Positions 18,631 to 27,538 are shown, numbered from the stretch's first letter. The stretch: 64,000 nucleotides of DNA from Paenibacillus rhizovicinus (GCF_010365285.1 NZ_CP048286.1:6622001-6686000), one strand, 5' to 3'. Notes: a model not told the origin generated them from the letters alone. Numbers and translations: made by a program.

Positions 18631-18822
18631 AGTTCGTCAAGGGATTGCCGAACGCTGCGAGCTCGGGAAATAGCCGGAAGGAAACCAGGGAAATAAATTA
18701 CGAGATTTCCGAAATCATTTCCCGGGTATACGCAGAAAGCAACATGTTTAGCGGACTTTCGACACGCATTGTAACTATTTACAGCTAGTGGCAGTTTTTT
18801 GTACGGGAAATACCGCTGGTGA
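18631..18822. other. Intergenic stretch between permease and MOSC gene
   Basis: No gene seen. A hairpin (GGGAAAT at about 18689 pairing with ATTTCCC at about 18716) may end permease transcription, though no T run follows. Confidence 0.4.
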
Positions 18823-18852
18823 TTGGCATCAGGAGGGCAATGCACGTATAAT
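18823..18852 (+). promoter_or_regulatory. Sigma-A promoter for the MOSC gene
   Basis: TTGGCA (18823-18828), 18 bases, perfect TATAAT (18847-18852). The start point near 18859 gives a leader of about 100 bases. Confidence 0.6.
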
Positions 18853-18959
18853 TTTGGTAATGATCGAAGCACACGCTTGCTATTTACGATGCTGTTTCGC
18901 TCCTTCCCGCTGGAATTCCGGACCGGGTTGCGCGTGCGAGACGTATGGAGGTTTGGGAA

Positions 18960-19631
18960 ATGGAACTCGGAACGTTACAATCACTGAACGTATCACAGCT
19001 GGAAAACGTGCCTTTCGGGAAGAAGGAGGTCGTGACGGGCATTAACAAGAAGCCGCACGATAACGCGCTGCTGGTAAGCGCAGGCGGCATATCGGGCGAT
19101 GCGCAGGGCGATCTCGTCCACCATGGCGGGAGCGACAAGGCGGTATGTGTCTACAGCGCCGTCCATTTCCCATATTGGGCGCAGAGATGGGGGCGAGAAG
19201 TTCATGCGGGCGACTTCGGCGAGAATTTCACGGTTTCTTCGCTGACGGAGCATACGCTGTGCATCGGAGACATCGTTGCCGTCGGACAAGCGCTCGTCCA
19301 GGTCAGTCAGCCGCGGCAGCCGTGCTTTAAGCTGGGCATGAAGCATGGCTTGCCGAGGCTGCAGCTTGACGTCGAGGAAAACGGGTTTACGGGGTTTTAT
19401 TTTCGCGTTCTAGAGGAAGGACTCGTATCCCGAGGGGATACGCTCACGTTGCGGAAACGCCATGCGGCAGCCATTACGGTCGCGGAGGCCAATCGCGTTA
19501 TGCATAAGGACAAATACGACCGCGAGGGCATTGCGAGCTTGCTCTCCGTTGCTGAACTTGCCGAGAGCTGGCGTCAATCACTGACCAAGCGATTAGCGAA
19601 ACTGGATGAAGAAGCTGCATCGGGAGGATAG
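18960..19631 (+). CDS. MOSC-domain protein (YiiM type)
   Basis: 223 residues from ATG 18960, with GGAGG (18947-18951) 8 bases upstream; the ATG at 18945 precedes it. The MOSC barrel contains the conserved GDLVHHGGSDKAVCVY motif, GEN in FGENFT, and the invariant cysteine (Cys122) in QPRQPCFKLG. A C-terminal three-helix extension (residues about 165-215) is typical of YiiM-like proteins. The family binds or uses the molybdenum cofactor and reduces N-hydroxylated compounds. The next gene begins 10 bases later, with its ribosome binding site inside this gene. Confidence 0.88.
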   Translation: MELGTLQSLNVSQLENVPFGKKEVVTGINKKPHDNALLVSAGGISGDAQGDLVHHGGSDKAVCVYSAVHFPYWAQRWGREVHAGDFGENFTVSSLTEHTLCIGDIVAVGQALVQVSQPRQPCFKLGMKHGLPRLQLDVEENGFTGFYFRVLEEGLVSRGDTLTLRKRHAAAITVAEANRVMHKDKYDREGIASLLSVAELAESWRQSLTKRLAKLDEEAASGG

Positions 19632-19640
19632 CCACGGAAC

Positions 19641-20675
19641 ATGATGAATCAAACTGACGGGAAATATGCTGTCATCGTCAATCGCTATGCATTCCCGGAA
19701 CCGGTTCGGATCGAACGGGAAGACAGCGGCATGAACAACACGACCCGGATGATCTACGCCGGAGATGAACGCTACGTGCTCCGCGTGTATGAGAATCACC
19801 GTGACGAAGCCATTGTAAGCCTGGAGCATGCCGTATTGTCCGAGCTAAACAAGGCCGGGTTGTCCTTTCGCGTTCCGGCTCCCGCCGCGAATTTCGATGA
19901 GGCAACCGTAACGCGAACGCCAGAAGGCAAGCTCGCTGCAGTATTCAGCTATATCGAAGGCGTCCGGCCGGCGATCGCAGTTGCTTCCCACATCGAAGGA
20001 TTGGGGCGTGCCGCGGGCGAATTAACGCGTAAACTCGGGGAGCTGCATGCTTTATCGGCGTTCAAGCCGGTATATCAACCGTATTACGAGTTCGAGGAGA
20101 CGCATGCGGCGATGCATGTGGAAGCGATTCGATGCTTAAGTTCCAAGCTGCCATTGACCTCGGAGCAAGAGGAGAAGGTCGAGTCGCTGCTGGCCGCAAG
20201 AAATCGATTAACCGCATTAATCGCACGATTCAAGGAACTGCCAAGGCAATGGATTCACGGCGACATCGTGTTCGCGAACGCGCTGGCCGCAGGGAAGTCG
20301 ATCGTGGGCTTGCTGGATTTTGAATTCTGTACGGTGGATGCGCGAGCGATGGAATTGGCGGTTGTCTGCGCGGAATTCCCTTGCGAGGACGATGCCTTGT
20401 CGCTGGAGCGAATCTCGCTGCTGTGCAAAGGTTTTGGATCGCAATTCCGGCTGGAAAACGAAGAAATCGCAGCATTGCCCGATTTAATCCAGCTTCGCAT
20501 GATCGATGTATGGCTTCATTTCGCGGGACGGCTGGCCGAAGGTTTGGATGGGGAAGAAGTATGGATCCGTCAGATCGAACGCATCTCGTTCGTTTGCGAT
20601 TGGGTCGAGCGCAATCGCGCACAATTACATACGGCGTTTCAAGCGGCGGCGGCGGTACAGCAGTCGACAGTCTAG
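19641..20675 (+). CDS. Aminoglycoside phosphotransferase/choline kinase-fold kinase
   Basis: 344 residues. Kinase motifs: the catalytic loop WIHGDIVFANAL (H-G-D-x-x-x-x-N) and the metal-binding LLDFEF, which has Glu where most members have Asp in the third position. Most similar in outline to the homoserine kinase type II/APH family (YerI, ThrB2-like). Substrate unknown. The ATG pair at 19641/19644 has GGAGG 13 bases upstream, a rather long gap. Transcribed with the MOSC gene and followed by a terminator. Confidence 0.82.
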   Translation: MMNQTDGKYAVIVNRYAFPEPVRIEREDSGMNNTTRMIYAGDERYVLRVYENHRDEAIVSLEHAVLSELNKAGLSFRVPAPAANFDEATVTRTPEGKLAAVFSYIEGVRPAIAVASHIEGLGRAAGELTRKLGELHALSAFKPVYQPYYEFEETHAAMHVEAIRCLSSKLPLTSEQEEKVESLLAARNRLTALIARFKELPRQWIHGDIVFANALAAGKSIVGLLDFEFCTVDARAMELAVVCAEFPCEDDALSLERISLLCKGFGSQFRLENEEIAALPDLIQLRMIDVWLHFAGRLAEGLDGEEVWIRQIERISFVCDWVERNRAQLHTAFQAAAAVQQSTV

Positions 20676-20688
20676 GCGCTGCGGGCCG

Positions 20689-20736
20689 AGCCCGGTGATT
20701 CATTCTTGCGAATAAAGAATGATCCGCCGGGCTTTT
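20689..20736 (+). terminator. Intrinsic terminator
   Basis: AGCCCGG / CCGGGCT outer stem with CATTCTT / AAGAATG inner stem, then four T. Confidence 0.85.
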
Positions 20737-20768
20737 GTCATATAAATGCTAGGAGGGGAGCTGTCACG

Positions 20769-20825
20769 ATGCTACCGCGCCCGCGTCCGCAGCCGCAGGC
20801 GCAGCAGGAGGGAAAGCAGAGATGA
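20769..20825 (+). CDS. 18-codon leader ORF coupled to the ChbG gene
   Basis: ATG 20769 has a strong site (AGGAGGGGAG, 20751-20760) about 8 bases upstream. The predicted peptide MLPRPRPQPQAQQEGKQR is rich in Pro, Gln and Arg. Its TGA (20823-20825) overlaps the next ATG (20822) as ATGA. It may only set up translational coupling, or slow ribosomes at its Pro/Arg codons. It may also be noise. Confidence 0.4.
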   Translation: MLPRPRPQPQAQQEGKQR

Positions 20826-21742
20826 AAAGCACGGCCGAGCAGCTTGGTTACGATCCGACGGACCGCCTCTTGATCATTAACGCAGACGATTTCGGAGTTT
20901 GCCATTCGACCAACCTCGGCATTCAGATGCTGCTGGAGGAGCGTACGGTTTCCTCCGCAACGATCATGATGCCCTGCGCTTGGGCGCGGGAAGCGGCGCA
21001 GTGGAGCGCCTCTCGCGCCCACTTGGACGTCGGGGTCCATCTGACGTTTACGAGCGAATGGGACGCCATGAAATGGGGTCCCGTATTCCGCGGCGGCGCG
21101 ACGATGTCGATGACGACAGCCGAGGGATATTTTCATAAAGACGCGAAATCCTTCGAAAGGCGCGCCGACGCTAGTCAAGTGAAGCAGGAAATGATCGCGC
21201 AAATCGAAATGGCGCTGACGCTGGGCATCGACGTAACGCATGCCGACAATCATATGGGCAGCTTGTACGGCCTGCAGACGGGCCGGGATTTCCTAAGCGA
21301 CGTCTTCGACGTGTGCGCCAAGTATGGGCTGCCCTTCAGACTGCCGCGTTATTTGCTGCTCGAAAGCGGGATGCCGGCGCCGCCCGAGCTAGCCGGACAG
21401 GCGATGAAGCAAGCGGAGGCGGCCGCGCGGAAAGGCGTACTGGTCCTGGATTATTTGGTCGGCCTGCCGTTCCGCACGCCGCGGCCCGAGACGTATGCGC
21501 AGTTCAAGGCGCAGATGATCGGCCTTCTTCAGCGGTTGAAGCCGGGCGTGACGGAAATCATCATTCATCCGTCCCTCGTGACCGACGAACTGATCGCCTT
21601 CCACGGCGAACCGCTGCGAAGAGGGATGGAACTGGATGTTTTTCGCGATTCGGACGTTCAGGACGCGCTCCGCAAGGAAGGGATTATCCAGATCGGCTGG
21701 CGTTCGCTGAGACAGGTTCAACGCAGGAAAGGTACACCTTGA
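20822..21742 (+). CDS. ChbG/YdjC-family carbohydrate deacetylase
   Basis: 306 residues from ATG 20822, with GGAGGG inside the preceding short ORF. The signature INADDFG supplies the metal-binding Asp, with further ligands in DVGVHLTF and THADNHMG, and the C-terminal EIIIHPSLVTDE contributes a conserved His. The family removes acetyl groups from N-acetylated oligosaccharides such as chitobiose. No sugar transporter or glycosidase is nearby, so the substrate is not indicated by context. Confidence 0.88.
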   Translation: MKSTAEQLGYDPTDRLLIINADDFGVCHSTNLGIQMLLEERTVSSATIMMPCAWAREAAQWSASRAHLDVGVHLTFTSEWDAMKWGPVFRGGATMSMTTAEGYFHKDAKSFERRADASQVKQEMIAQIEMALTLGIDVTHADNHMGSLYGLQTGRDFLSDVFDVCAKYGLPFRLPRYLLLESGMPAPPELAGQAMKQAEAAARKGVLVLDYLVGLPFRTPRPETYAQFKAQMIGLLQRLKPGVTEIIIHPSLVTDELIAFHGEPLRRGMELDVFRDSDVQDALRKEGIIQIGWRSLRQVQRRKGTP

Positions 21743-21903
21743 CGTAACGGTGGGGAATAGAGGCGAGGCGGAAGAAATTCTGTCCCAGCCTTGTTCTCGA
21801 TAAACGGACGAGCTGTACTATCACAGACAGAAGGACAAAACGCTGTATTACCGTTTACGGTGCCCTGTTATGGAAATAAACGCTATTCGCCGTCTCGTTC
21901 TAG
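21743..21903. other. Intergenic stretch before the oxidoreductase operon
   Basis: No gene seen. No convincing terminator after chbG-type gene; the right end holds the extended -10 promoter. Confidence 0.4.
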
Positions 21904-21912
21904 TGATATACT
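21904..21912 (+). promoter_or_regulatory. Extended -10 promoter of the 2-oxoacid oxidoreductase
   Basis: TGATATACT is an extended -10 element (TGn plus TATACT); the -35 region at 17 bases is poor, as is usual for this type. The start point is near 21919, about 47 bases before the gene. Confidence 0.45.
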
Positions 21913-21965
21913 GACTGTTGTGAAAATAAAAAGTATTCAGTTAATTCGGGAAGGGAGTGGAGCAA

Positions 21966-22976
21966 GTGGCAATACTTCCAAAGCAGAATGATCTTGGATT
22001 CTTTGAAATTCGACTGGAATCGATCGGCGGACTCGGCGCGAATCTGGCGGGGAAAATGCTTGCCGAAGCCGGCGTTGTTGGAAGCGGTTTCAATGGCGTG
22101 AGCTTCTCTTCTTACGGTTCGGAGAAAAAAGGATCGCCGGTCAAGGCGCATATCCGTTTCTGCGATTTGGAGACGAATATCCGCGATACGACGCCGGTTG
22201 AACGTCCTCACATCGTAGGCGTGTTCCACGAAAACCTGTCCAAAACGATTAACGTCATCAGCGGTATCTATGAAGACAGCGTCGTCTTGGTCAACTCCTC
22301 CAAAACGCCGGAACAGCTGAAAGACAAGATCAAGCTGTCCGCGGGAACGCTCGCCGTCGTCGATGCAACAGGGATTTCGCTCGAAGAAAACAACCGCGTC
22401 AACATGGCGATGCTCGGAGGCTTGTTCCGGCTTTGCAACTTCCTGGATTTTGAGCATATGAAAGGTATTATACGCAAATCGCTGGAGAAGAAATATCCGC
22501 AGGCGGTCGACCCGGCTTTGCGGACGTTCCAGCGCGGCTACGATGAAGTGCAGTTCCAAACGTTCGCGCTTCCCGAAGGAAACGCCATGCCGCAGCCGAC
22601 GCGCTGGGACGTGCCGAGTCTCGGTTACGCGACGCAGCCGATCGGCGGGATGATCGTCAATCCGGGCAACAGCGTGCTGAAGGACTTGAGCATCTCGAGG
22701 CAAGGCATGATGCCGCATTTCGACGAAGAGAAATGCATTCACTGCGCGGCCTGCGACACGGCCTGCCCGGATTTCTGCTTCGTCTGGGAAGAACAGCCGG
22801 ACAAGAAGGGCCGGCCGCAGATGTTTCTGCAGGGCATCGATTATCAATATTGCAAAGGCTGTTTGAAATGCGTCGTCGCTTGTCCGACCGAGGCGCTCAA
22901 TTCGGAACGCGAAACGGACGGGTACGGCGATGATCACCGGGTACCGCACAAATTTGTTTGGAGTGTTAGCAACTAG
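21966..22976 (+). CDS. 2-oxoacid:ferredoxin oxidoreductase, fused gamma-delta subunit
   Basis: 336 residues from GTG 21966 (GGGAG about 8 bases upstream; GTG 21957 overlaps that site). Residues 1 to about 190 are the gamma domain (SIGGLGANLAGKMLAEAG). The C-terminal part is a two-cluster ferredoxin (delta) domain with CIHCAACDTACP and CKGCLKCVVACP. It carries electrons from the TPP site to an external acceptor. It forms the complex with the alpha-beta protein at 23168. Fusion of gamma and delta into one chain is known but less common than separate subunits. Confidence 0.9.
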   Translation: MAILPKQNDLGFFEIRLESIGGLGANLAGKMLAEAGVVGSGFNGVSFSSYGSEKKGSPVKAHIRFCDLETNIRDTTPVERPHIVGVFHENLSKTINVISGIYEDSVVLVNSSKTPEQLKDKIKLSAGTLAVVDATGISLEENNRVNMAMLGGLFRLCNFLDFEHMKGIIRKSLEKKYPQAVDPALRTFQRGYDEVQFQTFALPEGNAMPQPTRWDVPSLGYATQPIGGMIVNPGNSVLKDLSISRQGMMPHFDEEKCIHCAACDTACPDFCFVWEEQPDKKGRPQMFLQGIDYQYCKGCLKCVVACPTEALNSERETDGYGDDHRVPHKFVWSVSN

Positions 22977-23090
22977 AATATTCCATATTCTAAAGCAGCT
23001 TATTCCTCCGGAATGAAACGCGCTGCGCCGCCAAATCCGGCGCTAACCGTTTCACCTTGGGCATCAGCGAATTAACGTCGTCAAGTGATT

Positions 23091-23141
23091 CGAAGCGGGA
23101 TCGGCCGCCGCTATGTGTGCGGCACGGGCCATTTCGCTTCG
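23091..23141 (+). other. Strong hairpin ahead of the alpha-beta gene
   Basis: Nested pairing CGAAGCG / CGCTTCG, GGCC / GGCC and GCCGC / GCGGC forms a long hairpin. It ends 11 bases before the GAGAGGAG ribosome binding site of the next gene. No T run follows, so it is not a terminator; it could set processing, stability or translation of the second cistron. Confidence 0.6.
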
Positions 23142-23167
23142 TCACAACGAAAGAGAGGAGCTTCCAC

Positions 23168-25474
23168 ATGGCCATTGAAATCAACAAAGAAGTGAGCACG
23201 GGTACGGTCGAGCAGCGGATGGTCTACGAGTCAGGCAACGAGATGGCTGCGTATGCCGCGCATCAAATCAATTATCACGTCATGGGTTATTTCCCGATAT
23301 CGCCGTCGACGGAGGTCGCGCAGTTCCTCGATCTCATGAAAGCGAACGGCCAGCACGACATCAAGCTCATTCCGGCCGATGGCGAACACGGCTCCGCGGG
23401 CATTTGCTACGGCGCATCGGCCGCAGGCGGGCGCGTTTTCAACGCGACGAGCTCCAACGGCTATCTCTATATGCTGGAGCAGATGCCGGTCCAGTCGGGA
23501 ACTCGCTTTCCGATGGTCATGAACCTCGTCTGCCGTTCCGTTTCCGGACCGCTCGACATTCACGGCGACCATTCCGATCTGTATTTCGCCCTCAACACGG
23601 GCTGGCCGATCCTCATGTGCCGCGACCCGCAGGCCGTGTACGACATGAACATCATGGCGCTGAAGCTCGCGGAGGATCCGCAGGTCCGGCTGCCGGTGCT
23701 TGTCGCTTCCGACGGCTATTTCACCTCCCACCAGAAGCGCCGCGTACAGACATTCGCGCATCGCGCGGACGTACATGCCTTCGTCGGCGAGCATTCGCCG
23801 GAAGGGTTCCTGCATGTGCTTGATCGCAACAATCCCATCACGGTCGGACCGTATATGAACGAACCGGACTATATCAACAACTGTTATCAGCAGTCCATGG
23901 CGATGTACAATGCGGCCGAAGTGTTCGATCGGATCCGTCAGGAGTACGAAGCGCTGACGGGCCGAGATTATCCGATTCTGGATCAGTACCGCATGGACGA
24001 CGCGGAAGTGGCGGTATTCTTGATGAACTCGGCATCCGAGATTATTAAGGACGTCGTCGACCAGCTGCGCGCCAAAGGCATCAAGGCCGGTTCCATCGCG
24101 CCGAACATGATCCGTCCGTTCCCGGCGAAGCAAATCGCCGAAGCGCTGCGCGGAGTAAAGGCCGTGACGATCGGCGACCGCGCCGACTCATACGGCGCCC
24201 ATGGCGGCAACATGACGAACGAGATCAAAGCGGCGCTCTTCACGCACGGGGCCAAGGATACGCTCGTCATCAGCCGGATCTACGGCCTTGGCGGCAAGGA
24301 CTTCTATGCCGAGGACGGACATCATCTGTTCGAGCTGGCTATCGAAGCCGCGAATTCGGGCAAAGTCGATGTGCCGTTCGATTATTGGGGCCACACGCCG
24401 GGCGATCCTTCCAAAGCGCCGAAGCGCGTGCTGGAGCCGTTGAAATACGAGGATCTCAAGACAGGACTGATCACGGTTGACCGTGACGAAGCGACAGGCA
24501 AGCTGAAGGTGAAGGTACCTCCGGTCCGACAGCTGACGAAGAAGCCGAAGCGGCTCGCTCCGGGGCATGGCGCTTGTCCGGGCTGCGGCATTTTCTCCGG
24601 GCTGGAGCTGTTCTTCAAAGGCATCGAAGGCGATATCGTGGCGCTGTACCAGACAGGCTGCGCGATGGTCGTCACGACGGGCTTCCCGTATTCCTCGCAT
24701 AAAGCGACGTACATTCACAATCTGTTCCAGAACGGCGCGGCCACGCTGTCCGGCGTCGTCGAAATGTTCTGGGAGCGCAAGCGCCGCGGCGAGCTGGACC
24801 AGTACGGCTTGAAGGATGATTTCACGTTCGTCATGATCACGGGCGACGGCGGCATGGATATCGGCATGGGGCCGGCAATCGGCAGCGCGCTTCGCAACCA
24901 TAAGATGATCATTCTGGAATACGATAACGAAGGCTATATGAATACAGGCGCGCAGCTCTCGTACTCGACGCCGCTCGGCCATCGCACTTCGACATCGAAC
25001 GTTGGGAAGCATCAAGGCGGCAAGCTGTTCCACCACAAGGATACGGCGCAAATCATGGCGGCCACGAACATTCCTTACGTATTCACCGGCTCGGAATCGC
25101 TTCCGCAGGATTTGCTGCGCAAAGCGGCAAAGGCACAGTATTACGCGCAAAACGTCGGTCTAGTGTACGGCAAAATTCTCATTACTTGTCCGCTGAACTG
25201 GCTGTCCGAGGAGAAGATCGGCCAAACGCTGATCGACGAAGCCGTGAACAGCTGCTTCTTCCCGCTTTACGAGGTGGAGGAGGGCATTACGTCCATCACC
25301 TTCAATCCGGAAGACAAGGGCAAACGGATTCCGCTGGCCGACTGGCTCAAGAACATGGGCAAAACGAAGCATATGACCCGTCCGGAGTATGCCGACGCGC
25401 TCAAAAGTTTCGAAGACGAAGTCGATCGCCGCTGGCAGCGGTTGAAAGCAAAGCACGAGAACGCGTATTTATAG
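23168..25474 (+). CDS. 2-oxoacid:ferredoxin oxidoreductase, fused alpha-beta subunit
   Basis: 768 residues from ATG 23168 with GAGAGGAG upstream; an in-frame ATG at 23057 precedes the hairpin and lacks a ribosome binding site. The alpha part (to about residue 430) opens with GNEMAAYAAHQINYHVMGYFPISPST and includes the CoA-site RADSYGAHGGN region. The beta part has the cluster ligands GACPGCG and GCAMV and the TPP motif TGDGGMDIG with EYDNEGYMNTG. It oxidatively decarboxylates a 2-oxoacid (pyruvate or a related acid) to an acyl-CoA and passes electrons to ferredoxin. It is 191 bases downstream of its gamma-delta partner and is followed by a terminator. Confidence 0.9.
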   Translation: MAIEINKEVSTGTVEQRMVYESGNEMAAYAAHQINYHVMGYFPISPSTEVAQFLDLMKANGQHDIKLIPADGEHGSAGICYGASAAGGRVFNATSSNGYLYMLEQMPVQSGTRFPMVMNLVCRSVSGPLDIHGDHSDLYFALNTGWPILMCRDPQAVYDMNIMALKLAEDPQVRLPVLVASDGYFTSHQKRRVQTFAHRADVHAFVGEHSPEGFLHVLDRNNPITVGPYMNEPDYINNCYQQSMAMYNAAEVFDRIRQEYEALTGRDYPILDQYRMDDAEVAVFLMNSASEIIKDVVDQLRAKGIKAGSIAPNMIRPFPAKQIAEALRGVKAVTIGDRADSYGAHGGNMTNEIKAALFTHGAKDTLVISRIYGLGGKDFYAEDGHHLFELAIEAANSGKVDVPFDYWGHTPGDPSKAPKRVLEPLKYEDLKTGLITVDRDEATGKLKVKVPPVRQLTKKPKRLAPGHGACPGCGIFSGLELFFKGIEGDIVALYQTGCAMVVTTGFPYSSHKATYIHNLFQNGAATLSGVVEMFWERKRRGELDQYGLKDDFTFVMITGDGGMDIGMGPAIGSALRNHKMIILEYDNEGYMNTGAQLSYSTPLGHRTSTSNVGKHQGGKLFHHKDTAQIMAATNIPYVFTGSESLPQDLLRKAAKAQYYAQNVGLVYGKILITCPLNWLSEEKIGQTLIDEAVNSCFFPLYEVEEGITSITFNPEDKGKRIPLADWLKNMGKTKHMTRPEYADALKSFEDEVDRRWQRLKAKHENAYL

Positions 25475-25520
25475 AGCGTGAAGCATGTGAAGAGAAATTG
25501 AAGTTGTTTAGTTGCTCAGA

Positions 25521-25560
25521 CAAGGCGCGGCGTCGCAAGTGCCGGGCCTTGTTTGATTTT
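25521..25560 (+). terminator. Terminator of the 2-oxoacid oxidoreductase operon
   Basis: CAAGGC and CGGC pair with GCCG and GCCTTG, followed by TTTGATTTT. Confidence 0.8.
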
Positions 25561-25604
25561 CGCCGCGTACGGGAATTGGATCCCGGCAGAAGGGAGCAGC
25601 GCAG

Positions 25605-25892
25605 ATGCCGAACGTATTGCGTCACCGCGCATCCGGGGAAATCGCCTGCGGGATGCTTAAGAATGTGTATGATTTTGCATATTATGGCGCGCTTTGGTGG
25701 GACGATAATGAAACGGCGGAGCGCTCGGCCGCTTCGGCGCTGGCGGCAGCCGGCTACGAGGACGATACCGCATGGGATGTCCTGGAGGTTAAGGAAGAGC
25801 GGCTGAAGCTGTTCAACGTCAAATTGAACAATGACAGCAGGCGGACGCTGCTGCTGGAGCCGGACGGCACGATCTCCGTCGTCAAAAGCTAA
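25605..25892 (+). CDS. Small protein of unknown function
   Basis: 95 residues, ATG 25605 with GAAGGGAG upstream. No family recognised; no signal peptide or membrane segment. It has an aromatic patch (YDFAYYGALWW) and a C-terminal strand-turn-strand (LLLEPDGTISVV). It is 30 bases upstream of another unknown gene and probably shares its transcript. Confidence 0.65.
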   Translation: MPNVLRHRASGEIACGMLKNVYDFAYYGALWWDDNETAERSAASALAAAGYEDDTAWDVLEVKEERLKLFNVKLNNDSRRTLLLEPDGTISVVKS

Positions 25893-25922
25893 ACCGGTCA
25901 TGAGCGGGAGGGCAGAGCAGGG

Positions 25923-26459
25923 ATGAACAATACGAGCGTTGACGATTATTTCGCACAGCTGAGAGATTTGAAGCCAGGAAGCGACAGCGACGCGGATCAT
26001 TTCGGAGAAGCGCTGCGGTCGGCTGGATTTACGCCGATGCGCAGATTTCTGGACGAGTTTCGGCTCTATCTCCGGTCCTACTTGGAAGCGGAGAGCGGGG
26101 CGGCGTCGGAGCTGCTGAAGCGCGCGATGAAGGCCGTTCCGGAGCCCGGGCGGATCAGTCCTTCGTGGACGTATGTTTGGCGCGAATATGAAGGCATCAT
26201 CCGCACGAAAGCGCAAGTGTTCCGGGACATTCCCGAATCGGAGCGGGAAGGCGAGTGGCAGGTGCTGCTGGATAATCCGTTTTCGAACCAGAACATCGCC
26301 GTTTATCCGAATCTGACTTTTATCGAGGCGGCTTACATGTTCGCCTATTTCCGGACAGATCTCACCAATAGCGAGTACGTTCGGCTGCAGAAGATCGCGA
26401 CGTTGATGACGTTTTCCGGCGCGGATTCGGATGGCATTCAGCCGATCGTCAGCCTTTGA
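25923..26459 (+). CDS. Protein of unknown function
   Basis: 178 residues, ATG 25923 with GGGAGGG about 13 bases upstream and GCAGGG nearer. Mostly helical and acidic, no export signal. Readable landmarks are the RSAGFTPMRRFLDEFRLYLRSYLEA helix and the YPNLTFIEAAYMFAYFRTDLTN segment. Family unknown. It ends the small two-gene unit and faces a bidirectional terminator shared with the YpdA gene. Confidence 0.7.
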   Translation: MNNTSVDDYFAQLRDLKPGSDSDADHFGEALRSAGFTPMRRFLDEFRLYLRSYLEAESGAASELLKRAMKAVPEPGRISPSWTYVWREYEGIIRTKAQVFRDIPESEREGEWQVLLDNPFSNQNIAVYPNLTFIEAAYMFAYFRTDLTNSEYVRLQKIATLMTFSGADSDGIQPIVSL

Positions 26460-26477
26460 GTCGTCGATCGCAAGCAA

Positions 26478-26527
26478 AAAGGCTTTGATTCCCTCCATGT
26501 GTCGCAGGAGCGGGAATCAAAGCCTTT
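26478..26527. terminator. Bidirectional terminator
   Basis: Perfect 16-base inverted repeat AAAGGCTTTGATTCCC / GGGAATCAAAGCCTTT with an 18-base loop, between two converging genes. Confidence 0.92.
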
Positions 26528-26530
26528 CTG

Positions 26531-27538
26531 TTAGCGAGCCTTACGGATCCTGCCGGTTTCCAGCAAGTGCGCGGCTATCTTACGCCCATGGAACCGGCCG
26601 GATTCGATGAAGATTTCGTTCGCTTGGTGACGCGAAGCGACGACGCCAGCCAGATAAACGCCCGGCACGTTGCTCTCCATCGTCTCGTCGTCGAAGGTCG
26701 GGTATCCTTCGTCCTCCATCGTGACGCCGAACGAGTTCAAGAACGCGCGATCGGGGCGGAAGCCGGTGAGCGCAAGGACGAAATCGTTCGCGAGCTCTTC
26801 GCGTTCGCCCGCATGCTCGATCGTAACGCTGCCGGGGCCGATCGCGACGATCCGCGATGCGAAACGCATGTCGATCCGTCCTTTGCCGACGAGCCCTTCG
26901 AAGCCCGGGCGAACCCACGGCTTAATGCTCGATGAATAGTTCTCGCCGCGGTAGACGACGGTGACGCTGGCACCGACGCGCTCCAGCTCCAATGCCGCGT
27001 CGATCGCGGAGTTGCTGCCGCCGATGATCGCGACTTTCATGCCCGTGTACGGGTGCGCCTCGCGGAAGAAATGGGTCACTTTGTCCATGTCTTCGCCGGG
27101 GATGCCAAGCAGGTTGGGGTGGTCAAAATAGCCTGTCGCCACGATGACGGCATCGGCGCGGTACTGTCTGGTTTCACCGTTCCGGTTGGAACTATGCAGC
27201 AGGAAACTGCCGTCCCCTTGCGGCTCCACGGCCTTAACGGTCTCATACGCGTTGATCCGGACATTGCGCCGGAGCGCGACATTGCGGTAATAATTCAGCG
27301 CTTCCAGCCGCGACGGCTTCTCGTTTGCCGTCGTGAACGGAATATCGGCGATTTCCAGATTCAGCGGCGTGCTGAAGAAATTCATGTACGTCGGATATTG
27401 CGAGATGGAATGAACGACGTTCTGTTTCTCGATGATAAGCGGGTTAAGCCCGACGGCCTGTAATTCGATCGCCGCGGCAAGCCCGCATGGACCGGCTCCG
27501 ATAATAATGACTTGTTCGTCTGACATTTGCATCTTCAT
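26531..27538 (-). CDS. ypdA: YpdA-family FAD/NAD(P) oxidoreductase, putative bacillithiol disulfide reductase
   Basis: 335 residues from ATG 27538, which has GGAG five bases upstream; an ATG at 27556 adds six residues. The FAD motif IIGAGPCGLAAAIEL has the Cys characteristic of YpdA, and the second nucleotide motif is IIGGSNSAIDAALEL. There is no CxxC active-site pair as in thioredoxin reductase. YpdA (Bdr) reduces oxidised bacillithiol with NADPH, so its presence suggests a bacillithiol-using Bacillota. It is monocistronic, opposite in strand to its neighbours. Confidence 0.88.
   Translation of the reverse strand: MKMQMSDEQVIIIGAGPCGLAAAIELQAVGLNPLIIEKQNVVHSISQYPTYMNFFSTPLNLEIADIPFTTANEKPSRLEALNYYRNVALRRNVRINAYETVKAVEPQGDGSFLLHSSNRNGETRQYRADAVIVATGYFDHPNLLGIPGEDMDKVTHFFREAHPYTGMKVAIIGGSNSAIDAALELERVGASVTVVYRGENYSSSIKPWVRPGFEGLVGKGRIDMRFASRIVAIGPGSVTIEHAGEREELANDFVLALTGFRPDRAFLNSFGVTMEDEGYPTFDDETMESNVPGVYLAGVVASRHQANEIFIESGRFHGRKIAAHLLETGRIRKAR

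Noticed and set aside
18631..18959. Region before the MOSC gene considered as a molybdenum cofactor riboswitch
   Set aside because: I could not match the conserved structure; only a simple hairpin and a promoter are visible.
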